This document shows positions 14,001 to 23,300 of a stretch of DNA of 64,000 bases, piece after piece. Source of the DNA: Podarcis raffonei (lineage: Eukaryota > Chordata > Lepidosauria > Squamata > Lacertidae); contig NC_070602.1 in the NCBI RefSeq assembly GCF_027172205.1, positions 59,167,520-59,231,519 of the forward strand. The letters are read 5' to 3'. The translations under genes were made by a program, and so were the position numbers. Position 1 is the first letter of the stretch. Each line of letters starts with the position of its first letter. The notes beneath the pieces were generated by a model. That model saw only the letters and a program-made list of their open reading frames with translations. It searched no databases and was not told where the DNA came from.

Positions 14001-17000
14001 GGTACTATACAAGCCAATCATAAGGAGAGTTAAAAACTAATTAATCCAACTAATTAATTAAACACTGCCCCAGATGCAAGCATTTGGAACCAACCAAATT
14101 CAAATCGTAGAAGATACTGGCATGCCAAAACTAGAAAGCAAAGATGTACCTGCTCGAAACTCCATCCCAGGAAGTTCCACAAAACAGATGTCTGTATGGT
14201 CATTTGGCCTAACATGCTTTGCCATCAACTGAATCTTCTGGTCATCCCCTTCAGGCTCTTCTTCATATTGTCTTCTTTTAATCAGCTCAACTTGCTGACT
14301 ATAGTTGTTCTCCTCAGCCACTTTTTTCAAAATCTGTAGTGTTTTCTTAAGATTATGACACCCATGCCAAGAATACCTGTTTTTGGCAAGTCGGCTCACC
14401 ATGTGAAGACTTTCCAGGACATTCATTATGTCATAGATGCGCCTGCGTTCAACATCTGTAAGAAGGGCAATTTTAAAAAATTTATTTTCCACCTGCTTTT
14501 TAATCCTGTCACATTCTGGAAGGTGGGTAGACCCTCATGATTATATCTTCCTTCCCCGTGAAAACCGGAGGACTGGAAAATTGAAGACTGTGCTCTTTCC
14601 ACATAGTCTGCCTCGCTATAACATGCCCCGTTCCAAATTCCTGGTTGCTGTAAGGAGCTGTAAGGTTGCTGTAAGGACCTGTATGATGACCTTCAGCTGG
14701 CAGCCCAGCTGCCTCCATATCTGGGCAGGGATAGCCTAATTTCTGTTTTCTATGCCCTTGTAACCTCTATGTTAGATTACTGCAATATATGGGGCTGCCT
14801 CTGAAGACTCTTTGGAAACTTCAGCAGGTGCAGAATTCAATGGCCAGGTTGCTCACTGGGGCAAGATGGTTTGAGCATGTAACACCAGCCCTGGACTGAC
14901 TGCCAATTACTTTCCAGGCCCAATTCAAAGTGTTGGTTTTGATCTGTAACTTTCCAGGCCCAATTGTTGGTTTGACCTCTAAAGCCTTGAATGGCTCAGG
15001 ACCGCAATAGCTCAAGGGCCGCCTTTCTCCATATGAACCAACCCAGACCTTGCACTCATCATCTGAGGCCCTTCTCCATATGCCCTCTCCATGAGAGGTC
15101 CAGAGGGAAGCAACACAAGAATGGGCCTTTTCTGCAGTGGCTCCCCAGTTGTGGAATGCTTTCCCCAGGGAGGCTCGTTATATATCTTTAGGTGCCAGGC
15201 AAAAACATTTTCCTTCTCCCAGGCCTTGGGCTGCTTAAACAATCTGTGGCTTTTAAAATGTGATGGGGGTATTTGGGGTGGGTGGGGAGGGTATCATGTT
15301 ATGTGTCTTGTCAAAATACAGTATAAAATCTGCCCTTTGATCTTTGGATGAAGGACAGTATATAAATTTAGTAAATAAATAAAAACTGTAGTTATTAATG
15401 TAATAACCTATTAGTATCAGCTACAGTGAGAGTATAAGGATCATAGCTGTCAACTTTTCCCTTTTCTTGCGAGGAATCCTATTCGGAATAAGGGAATTTC
15501 CCTTAAAAAAGGGAAATGTTGACAGCTATTATTAAGGATACTGAAACACATTATAAAGTTGTTTATAAGAATTACCAAGACTCTAATCAATCGCTTATCA
15601 TTTTGAACAGCGTGAAGTGAGTTTTGCTTTTTCCAGTAATAAACACCGGATCTTAGTCCCAAACTTACTAAGCTCTTCTGCTACTTCATCAAGGCAAATT
15701 TCATTGTTCTTAGAGATGTCGGGATAACTAGGATAGCGAGCTAAAAATTTGTGACAAAGCAACCCTAGGCTTTTCTCTTTACGGCTGGGTTGAGATTTTT
15801 CATATTCGTCTCCTGACAAATGGTCCTGCGGAAAGAAAACAATGCAGAAACACCAATTGGTAACGCCTTACACGAAAAAATATTAAGATTTGACAGATTT
15901 AGTAACAGCATTTCTGGCCAATGCGCAATGCCAAGTGCCTTCTTGGTGACAGCTGGTGAGCCTCAAAATAATAGAGTTGCCCTGAAGCGTCTGCTATGCA
16001 CACACTATAATCTCTAAAAATAACTAACACTCCAGATTTGAGGTCTAGCACAAAATACTGAAACAAACCAAAGCTGAGCTACTTTTCAAGTGCATACTTA
16101 AGTTTTGAGTACAGCGCTCAATAATATTTATAGCGATAAGAAGACAAATGTTTTACCTCAGGGATTTCATTTCTGCTGTCTGACAATCTTTTTTCCTGTT
16201 CTCGATTTCTAATCTCAGGACTAGCTGCGCTGATTAGCATTTTCAGGTTAGCTGTCGGTGTCCATGGGTCTCCAGGAGAGATTTCATTAGGCTTGGGTGG
16301 CGTTGTCAGATGGCCAGAAGCAGGAGGCGGCTTCTCTGCCAAAAGCCAGTTGGAGGTCGCTGCCTGTTTCAGAGGAGTTTTCAATGTGCTTTCATGTGGT
16401 TCAAAAGACCAATTTTCCTGAGCCAAAAAGAAATGAAACTGTGTGACTCGAGATCAGCAATGCCAGGCATAAAAGCAATATGAAAACAAAGCTGTTTTTA
16501 ATCAATAAACCAACGAATGTCATGTGGAAATCAATCAAGTGCCTGTTGTCAAAACAGTAGTCTGCAATGTTTTCAGACCTGGGACCCACCTTTAGCCCAA
16601 ACATGTAAAGGACACATTCCTTTACATTTTGCCATGTATTTTTATGGTGGTAGTTGTGACCCATCTTCGATCAGGCTGCAGTATACCACTAGTTGAAAAC
16701 CACTGTGTCAAAACTTTCACCTGTTTAGTTCCTAGGGGATTTTATCAGACTTCCTATGTATTTCAGTCAGTCTTGATTGTTTTGCTTTAGGGCAGAAATA
16801 CATGCTGCAGTAAAAGAAGGCTGCAGCCAAACCCTTACCCCGCATAATGTGTACAATTTACCTGTGTTTTGATATACAACATCATGCATTTCTACATGAC
16901 AGAATGTTGGGGACAAAATTGGATGGTGTCAAAACATAATTAAGTTTTGTTGTCTATTTTATATTTGCTAACAAAGCAAAAAGTGTAAACAAGTTCCTGA

Positions 17001-17583
17001 TAAAGGGAGAAAAAAATAGCTGAAGAACGTAACAGCAGGCCTGTGGATAAAATCAAGCGCCTATCTAAACCAGCATTCTCTTCTCACAGTGGCTTATACC
17101 AGGAGACTCATTTAACTAGTGAACATGAGAATTATATGAAGAAAACTTAAGTTAGGAATAACATATTTTGGCCAGCTAATTTCAAAGTCAAAGGAGTAGC
17201 CATTTTTAATGCTGATAAAATACAATGAGTTAAACTGATGGGGTTTTGTTTCTACCCATTGCTGGGTCTGGAACTTCCTTCGATAATAGCTTCACAAGTG
17301 ACTTGTCTCTGTACAGATGCAGAGAACAAAATGACTAAATGTTAGTGAAGGTAACTATTCTTCAGGTCCAGTTCTTTATCAAGACTGAAGTAAAACCAGA
17401 TTGTTAAACCAAACAACAAACAGAAGATGCCAAGCGTAGTGATGGCTGCTCATATGTAATTTGCAATTCTTAACTTTATTTTAGAGCTTTGTCATCCACA
17501 GTCCAATGAGCAGCAACCTCTAGCCAATACTTGCTATACGGTAGATAAAGTGGGAGATAGGTTACCTTGTCTTCAGCATTCAT
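2281..17583 (-). CDS. E2F8: E2F8, atypical E2F transcriptional repressor (13 coding exons)
   Basis: Spliced CDS on the minus strand, exons in transcript order: 17583-17566, 16417-16157, 15825-15669, 14455-14150, 13810-13649, 12675-12538, 12153-11941, 11351-11273, 11005-10483, 7288-7070, 5935-5803, 4906-4518, 2457-2281. They total 2775 nt, giving 924 residues and a TGA (human about 867). Two winged-helix E2F DNA-binding domains are visible, about residues 107-177 (RRRIYD at 149-154) and 253-339 (RRLYDIAN at 305-312). The dimerisation, transactivation and RB-binding regions of classical E2Fs are absent, as expected of the family. E2F7/8 act in the nucleus as homo- or heterodimers that bind E2F sites and repress S-phase genes. 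E2F8 rather than E2F7 is indicated by [17 protein letters not shown] and the C-terminal STEDKF. The ATG chosen aligns with the human start (MENEK/EN versus MNAEDK/EN). Exon borders are read by eye against remembered human protein. Confidence 0.96.
3102..3112 (+). repeat. BovB target-site duplication, left copy
   Basis: ATTATTTAAAA, identical to the right copy at 4501-4511. The pair defines both ends of the BovB insertion to the base, allowing for one ambiguous A at the left border. Confidence 0.9.
3113..4500 (+). mobile_element. RTE-BovB LINE, 5'-truncated, in the last E2F8 intron
   Basis: A 1388-bp insertion antisense to E2F8. It encodes the C-terminal part of the BovB reverse transcriptase: FIDYAKAFD (palm motif A), [13 protein letters not shown] (residues 157-160 of the 412-aa ORF starting at 3254) and the end KSRTRLND. 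The same frame continues upstream to about 3114, broken only by a TGA at 3161-3163. The endonuclease half is missing. The 3' end is the BovB ...CTAAACAACAAC tail. An exact 11-bp TSD, ATTATTTAAAA, flanks it at 3102-3112 and 4501-4511. BovB is known for horizontal transfer between squamates and ruminants. It cannot move on its own but looks young. Confidence 0.95.
4501..4511 (+). repeat. BovB target-site duplication, right copy
   Basis: ATTATTTAAAA, ending one base before the reverse complement of the E2F8 exon 12 donor hexamer (4512-4517). The insertion therefore occurred within 17 nt of the splice junction. Confidence 0.9.
4518..4906 (-). CDS. E2F8: E2F8 coding exon 12
   Basis: 389 nt, acceptor TTCTCATAG/GTGGTA and donor CAGCAG/GTAAGC. 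It encodes [20 protein letters not shown] and [20 protein letters not shown], strong E2F8-specific blocks. The BovB target-site duplication begins at intron position +7, immediately after the donor hexamer. Confidence 0.95.
5803..5935 (-). CDS. E2F8: E2F8 coding exon 11
   Basis: 133 nt, acceptor CTTTAG/ACTTGG and donor GCTG/GTGTGT. It encodes [20 protein letters not shown] and ends KSYSSPIAG, collinear with human [16 protein letters not shown] and IYSSPIAG. The exon is too short to stand out as an ORF and was found by homology. Confidence 0.93.
6200..6305. mobile_element. Degraded hAT-type MITE (ACTACAATTCCCATCATCC family)
   Basis: The pair GACTACAATTCCCATCATCC ... GATGGGAGTTGTAACCCAA is the self-complementary core of a MITE family repeated in this window (see the intact copy at 23411-23546). 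The ends are eroded. It lies in the intron between E2F8 coding exons 10 and 11. Confidence 0.55.
7070..7288 (-). CDS. E2F8: E2F8 coding exon 10
   Basis: 219 nt, phase 0 at both ends, acceptor CACCCCAG/GGAGTA and donor CACAAG/GTATAC. It encodes 73 hydrophilic residues ([20 protein letters not shown] and on) with no strong human match. It is accepted because it is open, has good splice signals and keeps phase between two firmly identified exons. Confidence 0.82.
7355..7800 (-). mobile_element. L2/CR1-type LINE 3' fragment
   Basis: On the minus strand this ends in a (AATA)n-like tail preceded by the decayed tail signature seen in better-preserved copies (GGCGGTATACAAATTTAATxAA). The interior AGGGCCTTGCAAGTTAAAAC is a motif shared with LINE remnants at 29.9 kb and 56.9 kb. 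It is intronic to E2F8 in sense orientation. No long ORF remains. Confidence 0.5.
7973..8077. repeat. Compound microsatellite (CAGA)n-(CA)n-(GA)n
   Basis: About 105 bp of uninterrupted purine/CA repeats within an E2F8 intron: CAGA units, then CA, then roughly 25 GA units. Apparent serine/leucine-rich ORFs here are artefacts of the repeat. Confidence 0.95.
9544..9671. mobile_element. hAT-type MITE, 128 bp
   Basis: Starts CAGTGCTCTTTTTCTAG and ends as the inverse of CAGGGCTTCTTTTCAGCAGG. Both inner arms carry CTCACC/GGTGAG. The 8-bp flanks CCCAGATC (9536-9543) and CCCAGAGC (9672-9679) match at 7 of 8 positions, the TSD length of hAT transposons. Confidence 0.7.
9833..10073. mobile_element. MITE with AGGGTTGCCATA terminal inverted repeats
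   Basis: The left end AGGGTTGCCATA (9833-9844) is exactly complementary to TATGGCAACCCT (10062-10073), with TA at both outer borders, so a TA target is possible. A related copy ends at 54594. It is non-coding, about 240 bp, in an E2F8 intron. The superfamily is uncertain. Confidence 0.6.
10483..11005 (-). CDS. E2F8: E2F8 coding exon 9 (large, weakly conserved)
   Basis: 523 nt, acceptor TTTCTTAG/GGATT and donor CTACTG/GTAAGC. Landmarks are [20 protein letters not shown] and [20 protein letters not shown] (human YAIYLQPTQA). The rest is Ser/Pro/Lys-rich and probably disordered. This exon and the next account for most of the extra length over human. Confidence 0.9.
11273..11351 (-). CDS. E2F8: E2F8 coding exon 8
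   Basis: 79 nt, acceptor CCAAAG/GTCAAA and donor TCAAG/GTATGT. It encodes [25 protein letters not shown], matching the human [20 protein letters not shown] block. Joining to its neighbours restores S (A/GT) and R (AG/G) codons, which fixes both borders. Confidence 0.94.
11941..12153 (-). CDS. E2F8: E2F8 coding exon 7
   Basis: 213 nt, acceptor TTATAG/CTGC and donor GCAA/GTACGT. It encodes residues 348-418 with [24 protein letters not shown] and [14 protein letters not shown], collinear with the basic region after the DNA-binding domains of human E2F8. A second possible acceptor 8 nt downstream (TGCACAG) would break the frame. Confidence 0.93.
12538..12675 (-). CDS. E2F8: E2F8 coding exon 6, recognition helix of DNA-binding domain 2
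   Basis: 138 nt, acceptor TTTCAG/CTAAAA and donor CTAG/GTAGGT. It encodes [20 protein letters not shown] followed by [26 protein letters not shown] (residues 305-312) is the second DNA-recognition helix. The final codons before the donor are poorly conserved. Confidence 0.95.
   Translation of the reverse strand, partial: LKFEGCMILQMFSVALSSSGRFTLQKRRVANQHLNGQDQMFFQRF
13649..13810 (-). CDS. E2F8: E2F8 coding exon 5, first half of DNA-binding domain 2
   Basis: 162 nt, acceptor CGTACAG/CTTC and donor AAAA/GTAAGT. It encodes [37 protein letters not shown] and [16 protein letters not shown]. This is the start of the second winged-helix domain and differs from human at only a few positions. Confidence 0.96.
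14150..14455 (-). CDS. E2F8: E2F8 coding exon 4, recognition helix of DNA-binding domain 1
   Basis: 306 nt, acceptor CTTACAG/ATGTT and donor GCAG/GTACAT. It begins [19 protein letters not shown], holding the DNA-contacting RRRIYD motif, and continues through NRYSWHG, the linker and [11 protein letters not shown]. Human has RYTWHGRHNL where this protein has [10 protein letters not shown], so one basic residue after the domain is replaced by cysteine. Confidence 0.96.
14690..15385 (+). mobile_element. L2-like LINE 3' half, broken, antisense in an E2F8 intron
   Basis: Plus-strand reading in broken frames gives DYCN...WGCL, a [14 protein letters not shown]-like stretch, [10 protein letters not shown] and KALNGSGPQ, the C-terminal signature of L2-type reverse-transcriptase proteins. 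It ends in TATAAATTTAGTAAATAAATA. A short local duplication (TTTCCAGGCCCAATT at about 14911 and 14951) and several stops show it is old. Confidence 0.65.
15442..15529. mobile_element. Very short MITE (88 bp) with long inverted repeats
   Basis: CATAGCTGTCAACTTTTCCC at the left is nearly the inverse of GGGAAATGTTGACAGCTATT at the right, leaving an interior of only about 45 bp. No clear TSD could be read. It sits in an E2F8 intron just after the L2-like fragment. Confidence 0.6.
15669..15825 (-). CDS. E2F8: E2F8 coding exon 3, first half of DNA-binding domain 1
   Basis: 157 nt, acceptor CCGCAG/GACC and donor CTTA/GTAAGT (phase 1). It encodes residues 94-146 with [18 protein letters not shown] and [10 protein letters not shown]. 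This is the N-terminal helices of the first winged-helix domain and matches human E2F8 almost residue for residue. Confidence 0.96.
16157..16417 (-). CDS. E2F8: E2F8 coding exon 2
   Basis: 261 nt, phase 0 at both ends, acceptor GGCTCAG/GAAAAT and donor CTGAG/GTAAAA. It encodes residues 7-93, including [17 protein letters not shown] and the E2F7/8-specific block [20 protein letters not shown], which is nearly identical to human E2F8. Confidence 0.95.
17566..17583 (-). CDS. E2F8: E2F8 coding exon 1 (MNAEDK)
   Basis: Six codons before donor AAG/GTAACC. The ATG has A at -3. Two further in-frame ATGs lie upstream at 17617-17619 and 17611-17613, and the frame stays open to the probable acceptor at 17671-17672. 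An N-terminus 12 residues longer is therefore possible. The start chosen is the one that aligns with the human protein. Confidence 0.85.
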
Positions 17584-17670
17584 TTTGCCACTGCAAGCTT
17601 TTCTCTTATTCATATTCATTTGAATTAAATAGAATAAGGGCTTTGTTGCTTGGGCAACCTTTACAGCATT
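17584..17670 (-). other. E2F8: Probable E2F8 5' UTR part of the first coding exon
   Basis: Reading the minus strand, a pyrimidine-rich tract ends in CTCAAAG, a good 3' splice site with its AG at 17672-17671. The exon would then run from 17670 through the ATG. It contains a short out-of-frame upstream ORF (ATG CTG TAA) at its very start. The cap-proximal non-coding exon should lie in the CpG island near 19.6-19.9 kb. Confidence 0.5.
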
Positions 17671-17764
17671 CTTTGAGAAGAATAAAAAAGGAAAATTAGT
17701 TTATATATATGCACTTAACAAAACAAAAAACAGAATACTGGTAGATCAAAGTCTGTGATGGTAC

Positions 17765-17960
17765 AGTGACCAGTGTTGGACTTAGGATTTAGAAAACAGA
17801 GTTCAAGTCCACACTGAGCCAGTTAGCTTTCTAGGTGACCTCAGGAAACTCTCTAAGCCTAGCCTACCTCACAGGTTGTTGTGGCAAAAAAATGGGGAGG
17901 GGGCGAGCCATGTATGCCACCTTAATCTCCATGGAGGAAAGGTGGGGTGATGATGACATC
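17765..17960 (+). mobile_element. CORE-SINE (MIR-like) fragment
   Basis: It has TTCAAGTCC, a B-box remnant, followed by the CORE-like stretch TAGGTGACCTCAGGAAACTC and CTAGCCTACCTCACAGG, as in MIR/CORE-SINE elements of amniotes. It lies upstream of the E2F8 first coding exon, in the 5' UTR intron. Confidence 0.55.
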
Positions 17961-18458
17961 ATTTTACCAGAGATGCTGAAACAAATTTGATGTGGGAATA
18001 CTGGTGCAAGACCTCTAGAATGAGAACTCTGGCCATTCATTCAGATGACAAATGTGCCACACAGCAGTAAGCACCTATATTCAGAAGGCCAACTAAGTTT
18101 AGGTGGACTTACTCCATAGGCAGCATGCTTAGGATTGCAGGGTTATAAAAAGATTTCCCAACTCCATTGTTAAGAATGCGTCTACATGAGTCTTATTCTC
18201 ATATTGCTAAATTTGTCTTCCTATGGTCACATGTCTTTACACGAAGGGGACTGGTGCAATTTGCTGATGCATGTGTCTAGATTTGCACTAGTTTTGTTTA
18301 ATCCTGTTTCAGGTTTCTTGCTTCAGTCAAGTTGGTGATTGTGAAGTTGCCAAATCAGCATTATTACATAAAAACAATAAAGAAAAATATTTAATAAAGG
18401 CTGATGATCAGAAACTGCAGCATGAGACTTCTGTCCAAACTGGTTGTAGGAAGGTCTG

Positions 18459-18594
18459 TACCAACCTTCACAAATCTGGTGCACCCTAGATGTTTTGGAC
18501 TACAACTTCCACCAGCCCCCACTGGCATTCAGGCAGGAACAGCTAGGCGTTGTAGCCCAAAACATCTAGGGTGCACCAGACTGGCAAACACTGG
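18459..18594. mobile_element. hAT-type MITE (ACTACAACT family)
   Basis: Long inverted arms: CTGGTGCACCCTAGATGTTT and GGACTACAACTT on the left pair with GTTGTAGCCC and AAACATCTAGGGTGCACCAG on the right. It is the same family as 23411-23546. The outermost bases are eroded, so no TSD is claimed. Confidence 0.7.
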
Positions 18595-19559
18595 TAAATA
18601 TCTGTTTAGCAGGCTGTTCGCACCATTTACTGGCAGAATGGATAACCACAGATTACACAACATGGTAGGCAGCACATCACCACCTTCTTGCAGCCACAGC
18701 AGATTGACTCCAAGGCTGCCAGTCTGCACATATCTTTAGTGTTTTGATGACTGCAGTGTATGTCATCCAGAATACAACCCACCCCCTAATCCCGGTCAAA
18801 GGTGAGCCTTCCTTCTCTGGAAAACATTCAAGGACTGCCACTAGTTTATCAAGCTGAGTGGCTTTCTTTTCCCAGTCCCAGCAGTTCCCAGACATTTTTT
18901 TAAAGTACTGTGGAGCAAAGGTACATGTTTTGTGGGGCACCTGTGTTGTGAAATACAGAATTATATAGATTTTTTTAACTTGCAGGCCTGTGATATTATG
19001 AAATAAAGCACCAGTACTTTAAAAGAAACAGCATTGGATAGTTGTGTCTGTTGAAAGGGAAAACGGCACCATTTCACTTTCTCTGAAATACATTTACATA
19101 TACATATATATATTTATGCAGCAATGATATTCTGCCCAGTGGTACAGCAGCTATCATGGTTGTTGGAGGAACTGAATCTGGCAAGTGTGCCCTGTGCTAC
19201 CTCCAAGGTCCAATTCATTGCTATTTGTTACAAATCACAGAAGCAGAAGCCGGTTGTAGCAAAAACGAAGCAAAGAGCCCCAAGATACCATAAAAATGTA
19301 CAAAGCTTATCACACTTTCACAGGATAGAGGCTCCTTAATCAGATACCACCAAAGAATGGTGCATCTGTCAAAGTACAAGACAATCAGATTTGAGTTTAA
19401 TATCGTCAAGGTTACTGACTTCAGCAAGCACGGTTTAACCATTACGCAGCACTTTTTAAAATAAATAAATAAAAAGGATCCCGCTGGTACAACCCAAACC
19501 TTATTGTCAACACCCCCCAAAACGCCCACATTTAAAATCACCTTTTTGCGGGCTACTTT

Positions 19560-20280
19560 CTCAAGCACGCCCCCCACGTCTCCTCTGCTTCTGCTACAGC
19601 TCCTTCTCTGCCAGTCACTCACCACCCCCCTTACTCCTCCACTTCAACTTTCCCCTCCTTCCAGCCCCGGGATTCCACCCGCGCTCTTTCGTTCGGGATA
19701 AGCTCCTCCCACCCTTCGGGCGCATGGCGCCTCTGATTGGCTCTTGGTGGGAGCGGGGCGGAGACCTGCCCTGATCCAGTTTAAATCGTTTGGCGGCACC
19801 AACCCCGCGAGCTGAATAATCCCCGCCCCGCCCTTACCTACCTTTTTTTTGTGTGTGTGTGTGAGCTCCCCCCTCACTTTCGTCCTCACTTAGGGGGAAT
19901 CTCGGGCGCGGCAGGGCGGTCGCCGTTCAGACGAAACGCGCGCCATCCCCTCCCTCGCTAGGCTGAAAGCTGCTGGTCCGCCCGTGTCAGCGATTTGAAT
20001 TTGGCCCGCGGAGGGCGGAGAAGGTGGGCGTGGAAAGGAGCGCGGAGGAGGCGAGCCCCCTCAGCCAATTGGAGCGCGGAGGCTCTTGCGCCCCAGCCAA
20101 TCGGCGATGTTTCTCGGTTAGGGAAAGCGGGTGGGGTTGGCGCGCGCGCGGGGGGGTGAAGTTGGGCGCTCACTCGGAGGAGTTTGGCGCGAGAAGTGGG
20201 GGAGCCGGAGGTTGGGGGGCGGGCTTTCTCTGGCTTAGCGCTCAGGGTCCCCTGGAGACCCCTAAATTTAGGAAGGTGAG
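19560..20280. promoter_or_regulatory. E2F8: E2F8 CpG-island promoter
   Basis: A GC- and CpG-rich block in otherwise AT-rich DNA, about 2 kb upstream of the first coding exon. It carries CCAAT boxes (ATTGG at 19736-19740, CCAAT at 20065-20069 and 20097-20101), E2F-like sites TTTGGCGG (19789-19796) and TTTGGCGC (20183-20190), TTTGAA next to TTTGGCCCGC (19994-20009) and TTTAAA (19780-19785). Spaced CCAAT boxes plus E2F/CHR-like sites are typical of cell-cycle genes, and E2F8 is known to be E2F-induced in G1/S. The transcription start is not determined; a non-coding first exon should lie within the block. Confidence 0.8.
20065..20101 (+). promoter_or_regulatory. Paired CCAAT boxes, 32-bp spacing
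   Basis: AGCCAATT and AGCCAATC start exactly 32 bp apart. Tandem NF-Y boxes about three helical turns apart are common in G2/M and G1/S promoters. They read away from E2F8, but NF-Y works in either orientation. Confidence 0.6.
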
Positions 20281-20302
20281 GGTTCAGTCCTGAGGTCTGT
20301 GA

Positions 20303-23300
20303 ATGAATGTCATTGTCTCTGAGCATGTGCAGAGTACCACCTTTCCCCTCATCTTGAGGATGAAGGAGCTGGTCTTTCTGCAGCACGACTCTCGGCATCT
20401 CCTTTTCACAGGGTTGGTAGGGTTTGCCTTGGCGCGGCCTCTGGGGCGGGAACGCCTCAGTTGCATTTCAGGCAGATGCTCAGCAGGTCAAGCTTTCCCT
20501 TTTGTATACGCTGTATTTCCAAAGCGGGTAAACTGCATTTGTTTAATATAAGGTTGGTGTAATTATTCGTGCAGCTTTGGAAGGTACAGGAGCTTTGCAA
20601 GTGGAGAGAAACAAGTGATGGCAACTACTGCAGAGAGATCTCTGAACAAAGTATGCAAACTAATCAGCCTTGTGTCCTTTCAGGCCTCTGTTTACACAGT
20701 AGTTGAGCAGAATGTCTGGATCAGACAATGGACACTTACACTTTGTTTTGAATCCCTAACCTTGGGCTAATCATCACGTTCTATAAACCTATCTCAGCTT
20801 TGTTAGGGGGAGAAAATGAGTTAACCATCTTGTACTCTGGCCTCATCTCTGGAGGATGATATACAGAGGTGGAGAGGAACAGGGTGCGTGGGTGGGTGGC
20901 TGCCTGCCTATCAACTCAAGCTTTTTCTGGTTCCCCCATCTTGCATGGTGGAGTCACTTTGATTTAAAACAAAAACTGTCCATATTGTCTGGGAAATCTT
21001 GTAATAAATGCACTGTGTTTATTGGGGGGAAATCAAAACAGCAGCAAAACTTTGTGCAGATACTGTAGTAGAAAGAAAACTCATTTCATAACATGAAACC
21101 ACATAAATACGAATACAAAGTGATAAATTTGTATTGTGATGGCTTAATTTCTCTCTCCAGATGTTTTCAGAAGAGGAGGCAAACAATGAGAAAGGTATTG
21201 GAATATAGTGTTCCTTTTTTCACAGATTTGAAAAACAAGTTGGGCCACAGTCATAACTTTCAAATTGTTGTGACGCTGACCTCTGTGAGAGTGAAACAGA
21301 GAACTATCCTACTCATAAAGTTTTAGCAGCCAGGAATAAACTGCAAAGCTTTAGGAGATTACAGTGTACTATCTGGTTCCAGATGTACAACCAAGTCACT
21401 CTGGATCCTTGTATATTGCAGATTTCAAGACATTCTTGAATTTTTAAACCACCACAGTCCAGAAATCTTAAATCTGTAGGCAGGACCAGCCCAATACATT
21501 TTGCTGTCTGAGACAGAGGACAAGATGGCACCCCCAGCCATTTTATGTACAGAAACCAGCGAGACTGGTAGCTGCATCTTAGTTCAACATAACTGCTCCC
21601 TCAGCATTTACTGCCCGAGGCAGCTACCTCACACTGCCCAATAGTACAGCTGACCCAGCTATCAGGATTTTTCTGCTATACGTAATAGTATGAACTGGCC
21701 TCCATCATTTTGGAGAAAACGGCATTGACTATAGACATGACATTAATTTAAGTTGTGTTTCTTGGAAATTAATGCACGCTGTAAGACAATTTGGATTTCT
21801 GTGCAGAAGATTCTAGGTTCAATCTGTGATAGGACATATATAGGACTGGACAAAATTCCTGGAACCATGAGAAAGACTGCCAGTAAATGTGCATAGAATT
21901 GCAGCCTAACAGCCCCATTGTGTTCAATAGAGCTTATTACCACACTGTAGTTACAATGACTATGAATAGTTGCAATCTTCAGTTTCTGAAGTATTCCCAG
22001 TTTTTTGGGCAGCTATCTTGGGAATCACAACTGGTCAAACAAATCTTGCAAACACGTTTATTATTTCCACAGAGTTTGCTGCCAAGCTTTGTATCGGCCT
22101 AGATATTTGTGTCTCATTCCTAAAGATACATGTAGGTAAAAAAATCTTTCCTCCGAAAAGATTTCATCCCTGAAACAGGTTGGCTTACCCACAGGCAAAA
22201 CAGTTACTGGAAATTTTCACCAAGAAACCTGTTCATCTTGAATAAACTGATCTGGTTTTTAAGGTGGACTCAGCCAAGATAGACATTTTACCTCTCCCTT
22301 GCAGGCTCTCATTGTCCATTGGAAAGTTTTTAGCATTTTACCAACTGGGTGCTTTTATCGACAAAGTGCGGCAATAATTCTTTATTTAAAATTTTGTGCT
22401 CTTTTTGGAGATAATTATTGTTTTGTGTAGAGATTGATTATGTACAATTAAGAAACTGGACATTTCTGCAAAACTTTAAACTTAATAAAACTTCTGTTGT
22501 GGTATAAAAATACAACATAACATGCAATTTGCTGCCCTTGAATTTAGATTGTGACAATCTGTGTGGTGTGTAGTGTGATCCTGTTAATTGTAGCCTTAAA
22601 GACAGAGAGGTGTGGTAGGAGTAGACTTTTAAATTGACAGTTCTAGCTTTTAGAAATTTTTTGGGGTATTTAGTGGAAAAGGCCAATATTAAGATTGCCA
22701 TTACACAATTAAACAGTACTCAGATATATGAATTATGTACAGGAGTGGACATTTGACACATCTGTTTTGATTTGATCTACTGCCAAGGCAGTGGATCAAC
22801 ATTGCTATGCAGGGTTCAGCTTGGATCATGAGCTAGCTTTAATTCCACCCTGTGAACTGAGAAAAGGGCTCCCCTGTTGGTGTTACAGTGTGTGTTATTG
22901 TCTGCATCTGTGTTTAATGTATTACGTTTCTGGTGTGTGTCTGTGTGAAGTCTGGCCTCACCTGCTACTGAAATGCAGCCCCCAAGAACTTTCCAATCCA
23001 GGTAATCAGGCTCTCAGACTCATCAAAGTTCCCTGCTCCTGCATTATGGGAAGAGAAGGCATGACAGGTGCAGGCTTGGGGAGTGACTCACTATGTGTCA
23101 GTTTATAAGATGCTGAGATATCACTGAGTCAATTGGTTTGTTGCAAACCAACACACCTTCTGTTTGGTATTAAACAGACTTGTTTGTACCTGGCATGTTG
23201 CATTACAGGACAGATCTCTCCTACTCACCTAGATCTTTTCCCTTTTAGGGCATCTCCCCCTTTAAAAAATGGTCTCCCTTCCCCCTCTCCACAGGTTTTT

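Noticed and set aside
22791-23108. 105-residue ORF as a small secreted protein
   Set aside because: Cys-rich but with no signal-peptide pattern, splice context or homologue I recognise; length is compatible with chance.
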